Counted from the stretch's first letter, positions 24,055 to 33,247 are shown. The stretch: 64,000 nucleotides of DNA from Halomonas sp. S3-1-1 (GCF_023757625.1 NZ_JALGBZ010000001.1:310001-374000); one strand, 5' to 3'. The notes: a model not told the origin generated them from the sequence alone. Made by a program: numbers and translations.

Positions 24055-24921
24055 TTATTCGCCGTCGGTCAGGCGGGTATAGGTCTCGGGGCGGCGGTCG
24101 CGGAAGAACTGCCAGTTGTTGCGGGCTTCGCGCACCGCGTCGAGGTCGATTTCGTGCACCAGCAGCTCGTCCTCGGTGGCACTGGCCTGGGCTTCGATCT
24201 TGCCGCGCGGGTTGACGATGTAGCTCGAGCCGTAGAAGTCGCCGATGTTCCAGGGCGCCTCGGTGCCGACCCGGTTGATGGCGGCGATGAAGCAGCCGTT
24301 GGCGGCGGCGGAGGCGGGCTGTTCAAGCTCCCAGAGATACTGCGAAAGCCCGGCGACGGTGGCGGAGGGGTTGAAGATCACGTCGGCGCCATTGAGCGCC
24401 AGCGCCCGCCAGCCTTCAGGGAAGTGACGGTCATAGCAGATATACACGCCGATCTTGCCATAGGCGGTGTCGAACACCGGCCAGTTGGACTGGCCGGGCT
24501 TGAAGAAGAACTTCTCCCAGAACCCGGCGACTTGGGGAATGTGGGTCTTGTGGTACTTGCCCAAGTAGCTGCCGTCGGCGTCGAACACCGCCGCGGTGTT
24601 GTAGTAGATTCCGGTCTCGGTCTCTTCATACACCGGCACGATGATCACCATGCGGTGCTCGGCGGCGAGCTTCTGCATCATCTGGCAGGTGGGGCCTTCG
24701 GGAACCTTTTCGGCCGCGGCGTACCACTTCTCGTCCTGGCTGGGGCAGAAGTACGGCTGGTTGAACACTTCCTGAAAGCAGAGGACTTGCACGCCTTGAC
24801 TCGCTGCCTGCTCGATCATCGGTAAGTGCGCTTCGTTCATGACGTCACGAATCTGCGCGGGGTCCTGATCGGTACTGGCCTTCAATCCCATCTGGATCAA
24901 GCCGATCTTCATCTTTTGCAT
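24055..24921 (-). CDS. Beta-ureidopropionase (nitrilase superfamily N-carbamoyl amidohydrolase)
   Basis: A 288-residue nitrilase-fold enzyme that cleaves N-carbamoyl-beta-alanine (or the methyl form from thymine) to beta-alanine, CO2 and ammonia, the last step of reductive pyrimidine breakdown. The Glu-Lys-Cys triad is visible: E in CFQEVFNQPYF, K in KYHKTHIPQ, and C in VYICYDRHFPEGWR. The start at 24921 (MQKMKIGLIQ) follows GAGAGGG; a further upstream ATG adds nine unrelated residues. It is first in the operon, 30 nt before hydA. The promoter should lie in the long AT-rich spacer. Confidence 0.92.
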   Translation of the reverse strand: MQKMKIGLIQMGLKASTDQDPAQIRDVMNEAHLPMIEQAASQGVQVLCFQEVFNQPYFCPSQDEKWYAAAEKVPEGPTCQMMQKLAAEHRMVIIVPVYEETETGIYYNTAAVFDADGSYLGKYHKTHIPQVAGFWEKFFFKPGQSNWPVFDTAYGKIGVYICYDRHFPEGWRALALNGADVIFNPSATVAGLSQYLWELEQPASAAANGCFIAAINRVGTEAPWNIGDFYGSSYIVNPRGKIEAQASATEDELLVHEIDLDAVREARNNWQFFRDRRPETYTRLTDGE

Positions 24922-25529
24922 CTCGAGGCCCTCTCTTTGCTTGCACACACCGTCGCCCTATTGGGCGCGATGACGGTTATCGTTATTGATGATCAAGGCG
25001 TGCTGCAAGATTCACTCGCTTGGCAGCGAGGAGTTTTTTGTAGTGGTTGTAAAGCTGTCTATGTTGGCAGCTTTTTTGAGATTAGTGCGAAACGCGGGCG
25101 GCTTTCAAGGTTTTTGTGACGTGATTTTAAAGAGCTTCTTAACGCTATGATTTTATTGTTTTTTAGTGATTTATTAATTGCCTTTCGTCACTTTTTTGAG
25201 TGCCGGATAACCATGATATTTAGATTTATTTTTAATATAATCAATGATTTATTATTTATGTTGTTTTTTCGTTTTTATTTAAAGAGACTTTTTGGTGCGT
25301 TTTTAAGGCTAAGTGCGCTATTTTGGCAATGGCCTTAAAAAGACGATTGTCCAATAACAACAATTCCGAGACTGGTATGAGATTACATGTCGAAAAGGTC
25401 AGCTTTAATTCAATAGTTTATGCGCTTTAAACCAGGTGTAGGCATGCTTATTGCTGGGATTAGCGCTGACTCGATTTAAAGCCTGACGCAATAACGATAA
25501 TCGACAGTGGCTCTGCTGAGGAGAACTCC
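24922..25529. other. 608-nt AT-rich intergenic region between divergent pyrimidine operons
   Basis: This spacer separates the leftward nit-hydA-preT-preA operon from the rightward permease gene. The centre (about 25050-25340) is strongly AT-rich. I see a small hairpin in the leftward 5' leader (CGCCC at 24954-24958 with GGGCG at 24963-24967), one TTGGTGC half-site near 25289 that could be an NtrC half-site, and a sigma-54-like promoter at 25440. A 63-codon frame at 25147-25338 is judged spurious. No RNA gene is recognised. Confidence 0.55.
25440..25455 (+). promoter_or_regulatory. Sigma-54-like promoter of the NCS1 permease gene
   Basis: AGGCATGCTTATTGCT at 25440-25455 has the GG and GC dinucleotides 10 nt apart and 10 of 12 fixed consensus positions (TGGCACG-N4-TTGCT). 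It is almost the same word as the promoter ahead of codB (GGC-x-TG-x-TTATTGCT in both). Predicted start of transcription is near 25466, 64 nt before the permease ATG. Confidence 0.6.
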
Positions 25530-27029
25530 ATGACTGTTACAACATCTCGTATGGTAGATCGAGAGGGGTTGATAGAACTCGAGGTGAACGACGACGTTCG
25601 CCAAAGCCCTCGCTTCAACGAGGATATTGCGCCGACCAAAGCAAGCGAACGCACCTGGAGCAAGTGGAACATCGCCGCGCTCTGGGTTGGCATGTCGATC
25701 TGTGTTCCCACCTATACGCTGGGCGGCGTGCTAACCGCTTACTTCGGGCTGAGCGTGGGCGAGGCGCTTTTCACCATTCTCATCGCCAACGTCATCCTGC
25801 TGCTGCCCCTTACCCTAAACGCCTTTCCCGGCACCAAATTCGGCATTCCCTTTCCTATCGTATTGCGCTCCTGTTTCGGCATTCTGGGCTCGAACGTGCC
25901 TTGTTTAGTGCGGGCGCTGGTGGGCTGCGGCTGGTTCGGTATCCAGACCATGTTCGGTGGGCTGGCGATCCATCTGCTGCTGTCGGCGCTGTTTCCCGCC
26001 TGGGCGGCGTTGGGCGGCGTTGGTGAAGTGATCGGCTTTTTCGTCTTCGGCGCCATGAACCTCTACGTGGTGATTCGCGGCGCAGAGTCGATCAAGTGGA
26101 TGGAAACGCTGGCCGCGCCGCTGCTGTTGGCAGTGGGCGTGGGGCTGATGGTCTGGGCCTGGCCGCACATGTCGATGACCGAGCTACTCGCCCAGCCGCC
26201 TTCGCGCCCTGAAGGCGCGCCGGTTTACGGCTACTTCTTCGCCGGCTTGACCGCCATGGTGGGATTCTGGGCAACGCTTTCGCTGAACATTCCCGATTTC
26301 AGCCGCTTCGCCAAAAGCCAGAAGGATCAGATCGTCGGCCAGATCATGGGGCTTCCGCTCACCATGTTCTTCTTTGCCTCGCTTGGCGTGGTGATGACGG
26401 CGGCCTCGGAAACCCTGGTGGGCCAGACCGTGGCGGATCCGGTGCGTCTGATCGGCTTCATCGACAGCCCGTTCTGGGTCATTCTGGCGATGCTGTTGAT
26501 CATCGTCGCGACGATTTCCACCAACACTGCTTCGAACATCGTCTCGCCCACTAACGACTTTCAAAACATCGCCCCGAAACTGATCAACCAGACCCGTGGG
26601 GTGCTGATGACGGGGCTGGTCGGCGTGCTACTGATGGGCTACGACCTGCTGCAAAAGGCGGGAGTGATCGCCCAGGGTGTCTCGCTCGAGCAGATGTATT
26701 CGAACTGGCTGCTGGGCTATTCGAGCCTGTTGGGGCCGATCGCGGGGGTCATGGCGGTGGATTATTTTCTGATCAAGAAGCAGTCGCTGGACGTGCCGAG
26801 TCTTTACATGGACGGTCACACCTACCCGGCGGTGAACGTCGCCGGCTTCATCGCTTTTGGGGTGCCCGTGGCGCTGACGCTGGTATCGCTGCTAACGGGA
26901 ACCATGAACTGGTTCTACGACTACGGCTGGTTCACCGGCTCGATCCTGGGAGCGCTCGTTTACTTCGTGGCAAGCACGCTGATGGGGCACGAAAAGTCGC
27001 ATCGAACGGCCACGGCGGATGTATCTTAA
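25530..27029 (+). CDS. NCS1 nucleobase:cation symporter (uracil/hydantoin/allantoin type)
   Basis: A 499-residue transporter with about twelve membrane segments. Family marks are RTWSKWNIAALWVGMSICVPTYTLGG, KFGIPFPIVLRSCFGILGSNVPCLVRALVGCGWFGIQTMFGG, LNIPDFSRFAKSQKDQIVGQ and STNTASNIVSPTNDFQN. The layout resembles the Mhp1/uracil/allantoin group and differs from CodB. Position next to the catabolic operon suggests import of uracil, thymine or dihydropyrimidines. GAGGAG precedes the ATG. It converges with the LysR gene, whose stop is 30 nt away. Confidence 0.9.
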   Translation: MTVTTSRMVDREGLIELEVNDDVRQSPRFNEDIAPTKASERTWSKWNIAALWVGMSICVPTYTLGGVLTAYFGLSVGEALFTILIANVILLLPLTLNAFPGTKFGIPFPIVLRSCFGILGSNVPCLVRALVGCGWFGIQTMFGGLAIHLLLSALFPAWAALGGVGEVIGFFVFGAMNLYVVIRGAESIKWMETLAAPLLLAVGVGLMVWAWPHMSMTELLAQPPSRPEGAPVYGYFFAGLTAMVGFWATLSLNIPDFSRFAKSQKDQIVGQIMGLPLTMFFFASLGVVMTAASETLVGQTVADPVRLIGFIDSPFWVILAMLLIIVATISTNTASNIVSPTNDFQNIAPKLINQTRGVLMTGLVGVLLMGYDLLQKAGVIAQGVSLEQMYSNWLLGYSSLLGPIAGVMAVDYFLIKKQSLDVPSLYMDGHTYPAVNVAGFIAFGVPVALTLVSLLTGTMNWFYDYGWFTGSILGALVYFVASTLMGHEKSHRTATADVS

Positions 27030-27058
27030 GCGCCATCGTGGCACGACGCTTGCGTGAC

Positions 27059-28000
27059 TCAAGATGGATACGGTTCGGCGACAGTATCAAACCCTCCGCC
27101 GGGCCCCGCCCCGCTGACCAGCGCCAAAAACGCATCCACCACGCGATTGGGGCGCCGGTCGCGGCGCGTGATGAGCACAAACGGTATGTGATAGCTTCGC
27201 CGCTTGGCATGTAGCGGGCGCATTTTGCCTGCCTCGACCCACTGCGCCGCGACATGCTCGGGCAAAAAGCCGATGTAACGCCCGGTCAGAATGAGAAACG
27301 CGGCCCCTTCGCGGTCCGACGCCGAGGCGCGCAGCGTCAGAGCGTCGTGGGCCTGGCGCGCTTTGACCGGCAACGGATAGCGCGGCGCCACCGCCGGCGC
27401 TTGGGTGATCTGCGCCCAGGCAGAGGCGGGTGCATCGAAAAGCGGGTGGCCGGCGCCGCAGTAAAGGTAGGAGGGCTCATCGTAGAGCCAGAGCGTTTCA
27501 AGGCTGGCGGGCAGGTTGACGTTGGGCACCACGCCGACGTGCAGATGGCCGTCCATGACTTGGCGAATCACCGCGTCGGATGGGTCCATCTGGATATTGA
27601 CGCTGATATCGTGGCTTTTCGAGGCGAGCTCGCCAAGCGCATCGGTGACGTTCATGGCGGGCAGCGTTACCAGATTGTCGGTGATGCCGATATTGAGCTC
27701 GCCCTTGAGCGTGCGGTGCAGTGCGTTTACGCCGCTTTTGAAGGTTTCCAGCGCTGCCAATAGCGTAAGCCCCGCTTCATAAAGCTCCTTCCCCTCTTCT
27801 GTGAGGCTGAAACCGCCACGGCCGCGCTGACAAAGCGACAGGCCCACGCGCTTTTCCAAATCGCTCATGTGTTGGCTGATCGCCGAGCGGCTGATGCCCA
27901 GCGTCGTTTCTGCGGCGGTAAAACCACCACACTCGACGACGGTATTGAACACACGGATCAAACGAATTTCGTAGTCGCTCATCTGCCCAAGCGATACCAT
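27059..28000 (-). CDS. LysR-family transcriptional regulator
   Basis: A 313-residue LysR protein. The HTH is IRVFNTVVECGGFTAAETTLGISRSAISQHMSDLEKRVG, followed by SLCQRGRGGFSLTEEGKELYEAG and a periplasmic-binding-like effector domain (about residues 95-300). The start at 28000 (MVSLGQMSDYEIRL) has AGGAG 7 nt upstream; the open frame extending 63 codons further is not homologous. It sits at the end of the pyrimidine region and is the most likely local regulator of those genes, with base or dihydro-base as possible effector. An inverted repeat 20 nt ahead of it may be its own operator. Confidence 0.88.
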   Translation of the reverse strand: MVSLGQMSDYEIRLIRVFNTVVECGGFTAAETTLGISRSAISQHMSDLEKRVGLSLCQRGRGGFSLTEEGKELYEAGLTLLAALETFKSGVNALHRTLKGELNIGITDNLVTLPAMNVTDALGELASKSHDISVNIQMDPSDAVIRQVMDGHLHVGVVPNVNLPASLETLWLYDEPSYLYCGAGHPLFDAPASAWAQITQAPAVAPRYPLPVKARQAHDALTLRASASDREGAAFLILTGRYIGFLPEHVAAQWVEAGKMRPLHAKRRSYHIPFVLITRRDRRPNRVVDAFLALVSGAGPGGGFDTVAEPYPS

Positions 28001-28019
28001 GAGGCTCTCCTGTTCCAGG

Positions 28020-28045
28020 AAACGATCTTTTCGGGCAGATCGTTT
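28020..28045. promoter_or_regulatory. Candidate LysR operator
   Basis: AAACGATC (28020-28027) and GATCGTTT (28038-28045) form a perfect 8-bp inverted repeat with a 10-nt spacer, 20-45 nt upstream of the LysR start. Size and ATC-GAT half-sites fit a LysR-type box. Function is inferred from symmetry and position. Confidence 0.45.
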
Positions 28046-28176
28046 ACAATGGCGCCGGTGTCTAAATAACCTATCGTATCGCTTTGGGTCAGGATCACAC
28101 ACCTTGAACGTCAACATACACTTGCCTGGCGCGTTCGAACGCGGTCTGCCGATTTCATGAAGAAGGCATCCACGTA

Positions 28177-31100
28177 ATGTCTCACTCACTGGATAGCGCG
28201 CCTTCGGCTGGCCTCGAACCTCCGGGGCCCACCACCACCGGCCGACGCGCCGTGCTTTGTTATGTAGTGGCGCTGATCGTTATGATCGGTGTGTCCAGCG
28301 CGATGATGTACCAGCAGTACCGCCAGGAAATCAGCGCCGCCGAAATGCGTATGGAGGCGCGCGCCAGCGTCGTCGCCCAGTGGACCAGCGGTGTGATGGG
28401 GCAAAGCGAGCAGGCGCTTTTCAGCCTCTCGGAGCTGGTGTCGTCGTTCGAAAACGACGAGAGCAGTAACCCCGAGGCTCTCAAACAGGCGATCGATAAC
28501 CTGACTCGCTACGTTACCTCCGTTGACGAAATGGGGGTGCTCGATGCGACCGGGCGTGTGACTCTTGGTAGCGACCAGCGCTACGAAGGACTCTCTTATC
28601 GCGATACCGAGTTCTTCGAAGCATTCAAAAACAGTGATCGCGTGCGCGATGTCACCACGCTGCAGCGCTCGCCGGAAAGTGACGAATTCTATCTCTACAG
28701 CGCCCGGCGCCGGGACAACCCGCTTGGCGAGTTTGCTGGTATCGTGGTTTCACGTATTCGTCCGCAAGTGTTTGTCGATGCGCTCTCCCGGGTCGGCGTC
28801 AGCGAAGGCGAGAGCATCGCGCTCGTCGACACTGACTGTCAGATCATCGCACGCCATTCCCAGCCGCCGCAGCGCGTCTCGATTGGCCAGCGCTTGGAGA
28901 TGCCCACCACGTGGACGCCGCTCGCCCCTGAAGAGTACTCGCGCACTTTCGTCCTGAGCTCACCCGTCGATCATCGCGAGCGTCTGCTGCATATGGAGCG
29001 CGTCGGCGACTACCCTATCTACGCGGTCGTCGGCGTGGACCGGCAGCATCTTTTGAGCGAGTGGCGCGACCGCGTGGCGCTTTTATGCTTCGTGATGGTG
29101 TTGATTGCGCTGCTCGGCGCTTGGGGGCTTCGCCACTATCTCAACCGACTGGCGCTGGCGAGGATTTTGCAAACGCGCGTCGAGGAGCGCGAACTCGCCC
29201 GGGCGCACGCCCGGGAACGCGACGTGCGCCTCGATGCGCTGGTCAACTCGCTGCAGGATTTGATTTTCGTTTTCGATGAGCAGGGGCGGTTCAACTATGT
29301 CCATGCGATCGACCAAAAGCGGCTACTGATCGAGCCGGAGCTCATCCTGGGGCGCCACTTCGCCGATATACTGCCTAAGGATCTGGCCGACGCCTTCCAG
29401 ATCATTTTCGATCGCGTCAAACGACTGCGCCGAGCAGAGACCTACGAGTATCCGTTGACCCTTGAAGGCCAACTCGGCCATTTTCACGCCACTATCAGCC
29501 CGCTGACGGACGTAAGCGGCCAGTTCAGGGGCGTGTTGTCGGTAGTGCGCGACATCACCGAGGACAAGAATCTGCAGGCGGAGCTCGGAATTGCCGCCGC
29601 CGCCTTTCAGACCCACCTGGGCATTCTGATCACCGATCGCAAAGGCTACATTCTCAAGACCAACGACACGTTTAAACGCATCACCGGCTACCGCGAAGAG
29701 GAGATGGTCGGTAGAACGCCGCGGATGTTCAGCTCGGGCCAGCACGGCGCGGCGTTCTACCGCGAGCTCTGGCAGCGCGTGCATCAAAGCGGCAACTGGG
29801 AAGGCGAGATCTGGAACAAGCGTAAAAACGGCGAGCTCTTTCCGCAGTGGATCACCATCAGTGCCACTTACGACGACACCGGCGCGCTTGGCCATTACGT
29901 GGCGACCATCAGCGACATCAGCGAGCGCAAGGCCGCCGAGCAGGAGATCCACCAGCTCGCGTTCTACGACCCGCTTACCGGGCTTAGCAATCGGCGCCTG
30001 TTCATGGATCGGCTCGAAAACGCCTTGAAAGAGATCAACCGTCATCAGCGTTTTGGGGCGGTCATGCTCTTCGATATCGATAGCTTCAAGGAGGTCAACG
30101 ATACCCTGGGGTACCACGCAGGGGATCAGCTGTTGCGCGGCGTGTCGCGGCGCCTGTCGCGAATGCTGCGCGATACCGATACCCTGGCCCGACTTGGCGG
30201 TGACGAGTTCGCGGTGTTGGTCGAGGGGGTGGACAGTAGCCTCGCGCAAACGCACCAACTGGCCCGCGGCATCGCGAACAAGCTCATGGACACGCTCAGC
30301 GAGCCCATCCGCATCAACGACAGCCTGATCACGGTGACCGCCAGCGTCGGGGCGACCATGATGTCAAACGATCAGCAGAACATGGATGACTATCTGCAAC
30401 AGGCGGACATGGCGCTTTCCCAGGCCAAGGCAAGCGGGCGCCGGACGCTGCGCTTTTTCACCCCGGACATGCAGGCTGAGCTGTTGGCCCGGGTGCGCCT
30501 GGAAGCCGATCTACGCCAAGCGGTGATCTTCAAGCATTGGCATATTTTCTACCAGCCTCAGGTCGACGCTGCGGGCACCCTGACAGGGGTCGAGGCGCTG
30601 CTGCGCTGGGATCACGCCGAGCGTGGGATTATCTCGCCGGGCGAGTTCATGCCGCTTCTGGAGTCCACGGGGTTGATCAACGAAGTCGGCGAATGGATTC
30701 TGGAGCAGGCCTGCTGGCAGCTCATCGAGTGGGCGCGCGAGCCAATGCTTGCCAAGCTTACGATTTCGATCAACCTGAGCCCGCTTCAGTTTCGCGAGCC
30801 CAACTTCGTATCCCGAACCGAGAGCGTGTTCGCTCGCACCCAAGCGCCGCTTGAGCGCTTGAAGTTCGAGGTAACCGAGTCGCTGTTCGTTGAGGCGCCG
30901 GAGGATGTACGCAATACCATGCTGCGGCTCAAAGCCCACGGCGTGCGCTTTTCGCTCGACGATTTCGGTACCGGCTATTCATCGCTTTCGTATCTGGCCC
31001 AATTGCCGCTGGATCAGCTCAAGATCGACCAGTCCTTCGTGCAGCAGGTGCCGGAAAGCTCTGCCAACGCGGCCATCGTGGAAACCACTATTGCGCTGGC

Positions 31101-31281
31101 GTCGAGCCTGAGTCTTGACGCCATTGCCGAGGGGGTGGAGACCCTTGAGCAGTACGAGTGGCTGTTGGCCCACGGCTGCCACGCCTTCCAAGGGTATCTG
31201 TTTGGCCGTCCCATGCCTGTGCCCGCGCTCGAGGCTATTGCGCTGAGCTCGACAGATCGACCAGACGATCCACAAGCGTAA
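28177..31281 (+). CDS. Membrane PAS-GGDEF-EAL cyclic-di-GMP enzyme
   Basis: A 1034-residue protein. TM1 is at about residues 27-46, a Cache-like periplasmic domain spans about 50-285, TM2 about 292-313, then two PAS domains (about 345-465 and 474-595), GGDEF (about 600-765) and EAL (about 785-1030). The cyclase site is intact (RLGGDEFAV near 672) with the inhibitory RDTD five residues before it. The phosphodiesterase site has EALLRW near 805 and the conserved FEVTESLF, SLDDFGTGYSSL and LKIDQSFV. It could both make and break c-di-GMP in response to an extracytoplasmic ligand. Its 3' end overlaps the convergent GTPase gene by 47 nt. Confidence 0.92.
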   Translation: MSHSLDSAPSAGLEPPGPTTTGRRAVLCYVVALIVMIGVSSAMMYQQYRQEISAAEMRMEARASVVAQWTSGVMGQSEQALFSLSELVSSFENDESSNPEALKQAIDNLTRYVTSVDEMGVLDATGRVTLGSDQRYEGLSYRDTEFFEAFKNSDRVRDVTTLQRSPESDEFYLYSARRRDNPLGEFAGIVVSRIRPQVFVDALSRVGVSEGESIALVDTDCQIIARHSQPPQRVSIGQRLEMPTTWTPLAPEEYSRTFVLSSPVDHRERLLHMERVGDYPIYAVVGVDRQHLLSEWRDRVALLCFVMVLIALLGAWGLRHYLNRLALARILQTRVEERELARAHARERDVRLDALVNSLQDLIFVFDEQGRFNYVHAIDQKRLLIEPELILGRHFADILPKDLADAFQIIFDRVKRLRRAETYEYPLTLEGQLGHFHATISPLTDVSGQFRGVLSVVRDITEDKNLQAELGIAAAAFQTHLGILITDRKGYILKTNDTFKRITGYREEEMVGRTPRMFSSGQHGAAFYRELWQRVHQSGNWEGEIWNKRKNGELFPQWITISATYDDTGALGHYVATISDISERKAAEQEIHQLAFYDPLTGLSNRRLFMDRLENALKEINRHQRFGAVMLFDIDSFKEVNDTLGYHAGDQLLRGVSRRLSRMLRDTDTLARLGGDEFAVLVEGVDSSLAQTHQLARGIANKLMDTLSEPIRINDSLITVTASVGATMMSNDQQNMDDYLQQADMALSQAKASGRRTLRFFTPDMQAELLARVRLEADLRQAVIFKHWHIFYQPQVDAAGTLTGVEALLRWDHAERGIISPGEFMPLLESTGLINEVGEWILEQACWQLIEWAREPMLAKLTISINLSPLQFREPNFVSRTESVFARTQAPLERLKFEVTESLFVEAPEDVRNTMLRLKAHGVRFSLDDFGTGYSSLSYLAQLPLDQLKIDQSFVQQVPESSANAAIVETTIALASSLSLDAIAEGVETLEQYEWLLAHGCHAFQGYLFGRPMPVPALEAIALSSTDRPDDPQA

Positions 31282-32245
31282 GGTCGCGTTGCGCAAGCGT
31301 GTCGGGAAGAATGACCTCCAGGCGCGAGTCCTGACGCCAAGCGCTCGCCTCGACGCTCAACACGCCGTCGGCGCGGTTGAGCCGCTTCCAGCCACTGTCA
31401 GTATGAAACACGCCCTTGGCCCGCGCTGCTTTGGGCAGTTCTGATAGCGTGTGGGCGAGCCGGTCGAGATCGAAGCGCTCGTCAGGATGCCAGCGAAGCC
31501 CACTGCTGGCGTAGCCCAGTGCCGAGGCGGTTTCGATACGCGGAGAGCCCAGCGGGGGCGGGGCGTCGAAAAATTGGCCCGCAAGCGTGGGGGAGGCAAC
31601 CAGTGCCCGGTGCGCGTCGGGCATGGCCACACTTGATGCGCCCGCCTGGCCGCCTTGAGTGAGAAGCGACAGCGGTAGCGCCCCGCCCGCGCTGTCGTGG
31701 ACCCACTTGGGCGCGGGCCAGAGCGCCTCGACGAAGGCTCGGCCACGGGCGTTCTGGGACTCAACCGCTTGGTCGGTCAGGGTGAGCACCACCGCGTCCG
31801 CCACGGCGAGCTGGTCGTTGAAAGTCTCGTGCTCGCGCACCCGGGGCTCATCGAGTCTTCGCGGGTCGAGGGTGGCGATGATGTCGCGCACCTCCAGTAC
31901 GCCCTCAAAAGCTTCGCCGCGCAGCAGATCCAGTAGCCCCGCCGGGTGGCCAAGGCCCGAGGGCTCGATGATCACCCGATCTGGCTTGGCGCGGCGGATC
32001 AGGTCGGCCAGCGCTGCCCGCAGCACGAAAGCGAGCTGGCAGCACAGACACCCGCCGGGCAAGCCCTTCACCACCACGTCGTCACGGTGCTCGAACATCG
32101 CCTGGTCGATGCCGATTTGGCCGAACTCGTTGACCAGCACGGCCCATGTCTCATCCACAGGCTTTTGCCCGATCAGGCTGTGGATAAGCGTGGTCTTTCC
32201 GCTGCCAAGAAAGCCGGTCACCACGTGAGTGGGAATGCGCGTCAT
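31235..32245 (-). CDS. CobW/COG0523-family metallochaperone GTPase
   Basis: A 336-residue GTPase of the G3E family. Walker A is TGFLGSGKTT, followed by VLVNEFGQIGID. The metal-binding CxCC is in GLPGGCLCCQ near residue 65, then VIIEPSGLGHP and LTLTDQAV. The C-terminal CobW domain spans about 230-330. Members deliver metals such as Zn, Co, Fe or Mn to client proteins. It is the last gene of the mobA-moeA-moaA operon, just after moaA. A GTG two codons upstream (32251) is an alternative start. Operon placement hints at a molybdoenzyme or cofactor link, but the metal is unknown. Confidence 0.85.
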   Translation of the reverse strand: MTRIPTHVVTGFLGSGKTTLIHSLIGQKPVDETWAVLVNEFGQIGIDQAMFEHRDDVVVKGLPGGCLCCQLAFVLRAALADLIRRAKPDRVIIEPSGLGHPAGLLDLLRGEAFEGVLEVRDIIATLDPRRLDEPRVREHETFNDQLAVADAVVLTLTDQAVESQNARGRAFVEALWPAPKWVHDSAGGALPLSLLTQGGQAGASSVAMPDAHRALVASPTLAGQFFDAPPPLGSPRIETASALGYASSGLRWHPDERFDLDRLAHTLSELPKAARAKGVFHTDSGWKRLNRADGVLSVEASAWRQDSRLEVILPDTLAQRDLTLVDRLVDLSSSAQ

Positions 32246-32254
32246 CGTCACGTA

Positions 32255-33247
32255 TCAACCGCCGGTCATGTTCATGAAGCGCACTACCTGAACGTCGCCG
32301 TCGGTGGTGAAGTGGTGACGCTCGGGCTTGAGCGGAAGCGCATTGATGATCGCGCGCTTGAGCGCGTCCATGTCGCCCGGGTAGCGTCGAAGCACCGCGC
32401 GCAGATCCACCGAGTGCTCGTTGCCGAGACACAGCAAAAGCCGCCCTTCGACGGTGACGCGCACCCGGTTACAGCTGTCGCAGAAGTTGTGACTGTGCGG
32501 CGATATGAAGCCGATGCGGCTGTCGCTGTCACTCATCTTGAAGTAGCGTGACGGGCCCGGTGTGGTCACCGTGCTCGGCATTAGCGAATAGCGCGCCTCG
32601 ATCAGCGCCTTGACGTCGTCGCTGGAGTAGAAGGTTTCGGCGCGGGAGTGATCCGACACGTCCCCCAGCGGCATCTCCTCGATGAAACTGATATCGAGGC
32701 CTTCCCGGCGGGCGAAGTCGACCAAATCCAACACCTCGTCGTCGTTGCGCCCTTTGAGGATTACCGCGTTGAGTTTGATGCGCTCGAAACCGACCTCTTT
32801 GGCGGCGCGAATGCCATCGATCACCTTGTCCAGATCGCCCGTGCGGGTCAGCGCCTTGAAGCGCTCGCGGTCGAGCGAGTCGAGGCTTACGTTGAGCCGC
32901 TTGAGCCCGCCGTCGAAAAGTCGTTGGGCGTGCTTTCTCAGACTCGCGCCGTTGGTGGTCATGGTGAAGTCACTGAGCCCGGGCAAGGCACCGATCTCGT
33001 CGACCAGCTCGCCAATGTTACCGCGCACCAGCGGTTCGCCGCCGGTGAGACGAATCTTCTCGACACCGAGCTCGGTGAAGGCCCGCGCCACGGTGGCGAT
33101 CTCTTCGAGGGTGAGCACCTGCGCACGTGGGAGAAAGGTCATCTCCTCGCTCATGCAGTACACGCAGCGAAAGTCGCAGCGGTCAGTGACTGAGATACGT
33201 ACGTAGTTGACTCGGCGGCCAACGCTGTCAATCAGTTGCTCGGTCAT
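32255..33247 (-). CDS. moaA: GTP 3',8-cyclase MoaA
   Basis: A 330-residue radical SAM enzyme that starts molybdopterin synthesis by converting GTP to 3',8-cyclo-7,8-dihydro-GTP. The SAM cluster is CDFRCVYC, and the C-terminal cluster ligands are in [23 protein letters not shown]. It ends in the functional Gly-Gly pair (MNMTGG). The start at 33247 ([19 protein letters not shown]) has GAGAG 6 nt upstream. The 5' end overlaps the upstream moeA paralog by 20 nt, so translation is coupled. Confidence 0.96.
   Translation of the reverse strand: MTEQLIDSVGRRVNYVRISVTDRCDFRCVYCMSEEMTFLPRAQVLTLEEIATVARAFTELGVEKIRLTGGEPLVRGNIGELVDEIGALPGLSDFTMTTNGASLRKHAQRLFDGGLKRLNVSLDSLDRERFKALTRTGDLDKVIDGIRAAKEVGFERIKLNAVILKGRNDDEVLDLVDFARREGLDISFIEEMPLGDVSDHSRAETFYSSDDVKALIEARYSLMPSTVTTPGPSRYFKMSDSDSRIGFISPHSHNFCDSCNRVRVTVEGRLLLCLGNEHSVDLRAVLRRYPGDMDALKRAIINALPLKPERHHFTTDGDVQVVRFMNMTGG

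Noticed and set aside
24985..25035. Second sigma-54 promoter for the leftward nit-hydA-preT-preA operon (minus-strand GCGAGTG-AATC-TTGCA)
   Set aside because: The -12 TTGC is present but the essential -24 GG is missing.
25147..25338. 63-codon hydrophobic ORF in the AT-rich spacer
   Set aside because: Phe/Leu-rich translation is expected from AT-rich DNA in any frame; there is no ribosome-binding site and no family.
29323..30258. 311-codon minus-strand frame within the PAS-GGDEF-EAL gene
   Set aside because: Complementary to conserved PAS and GGDEF codons; no homologous pattern.
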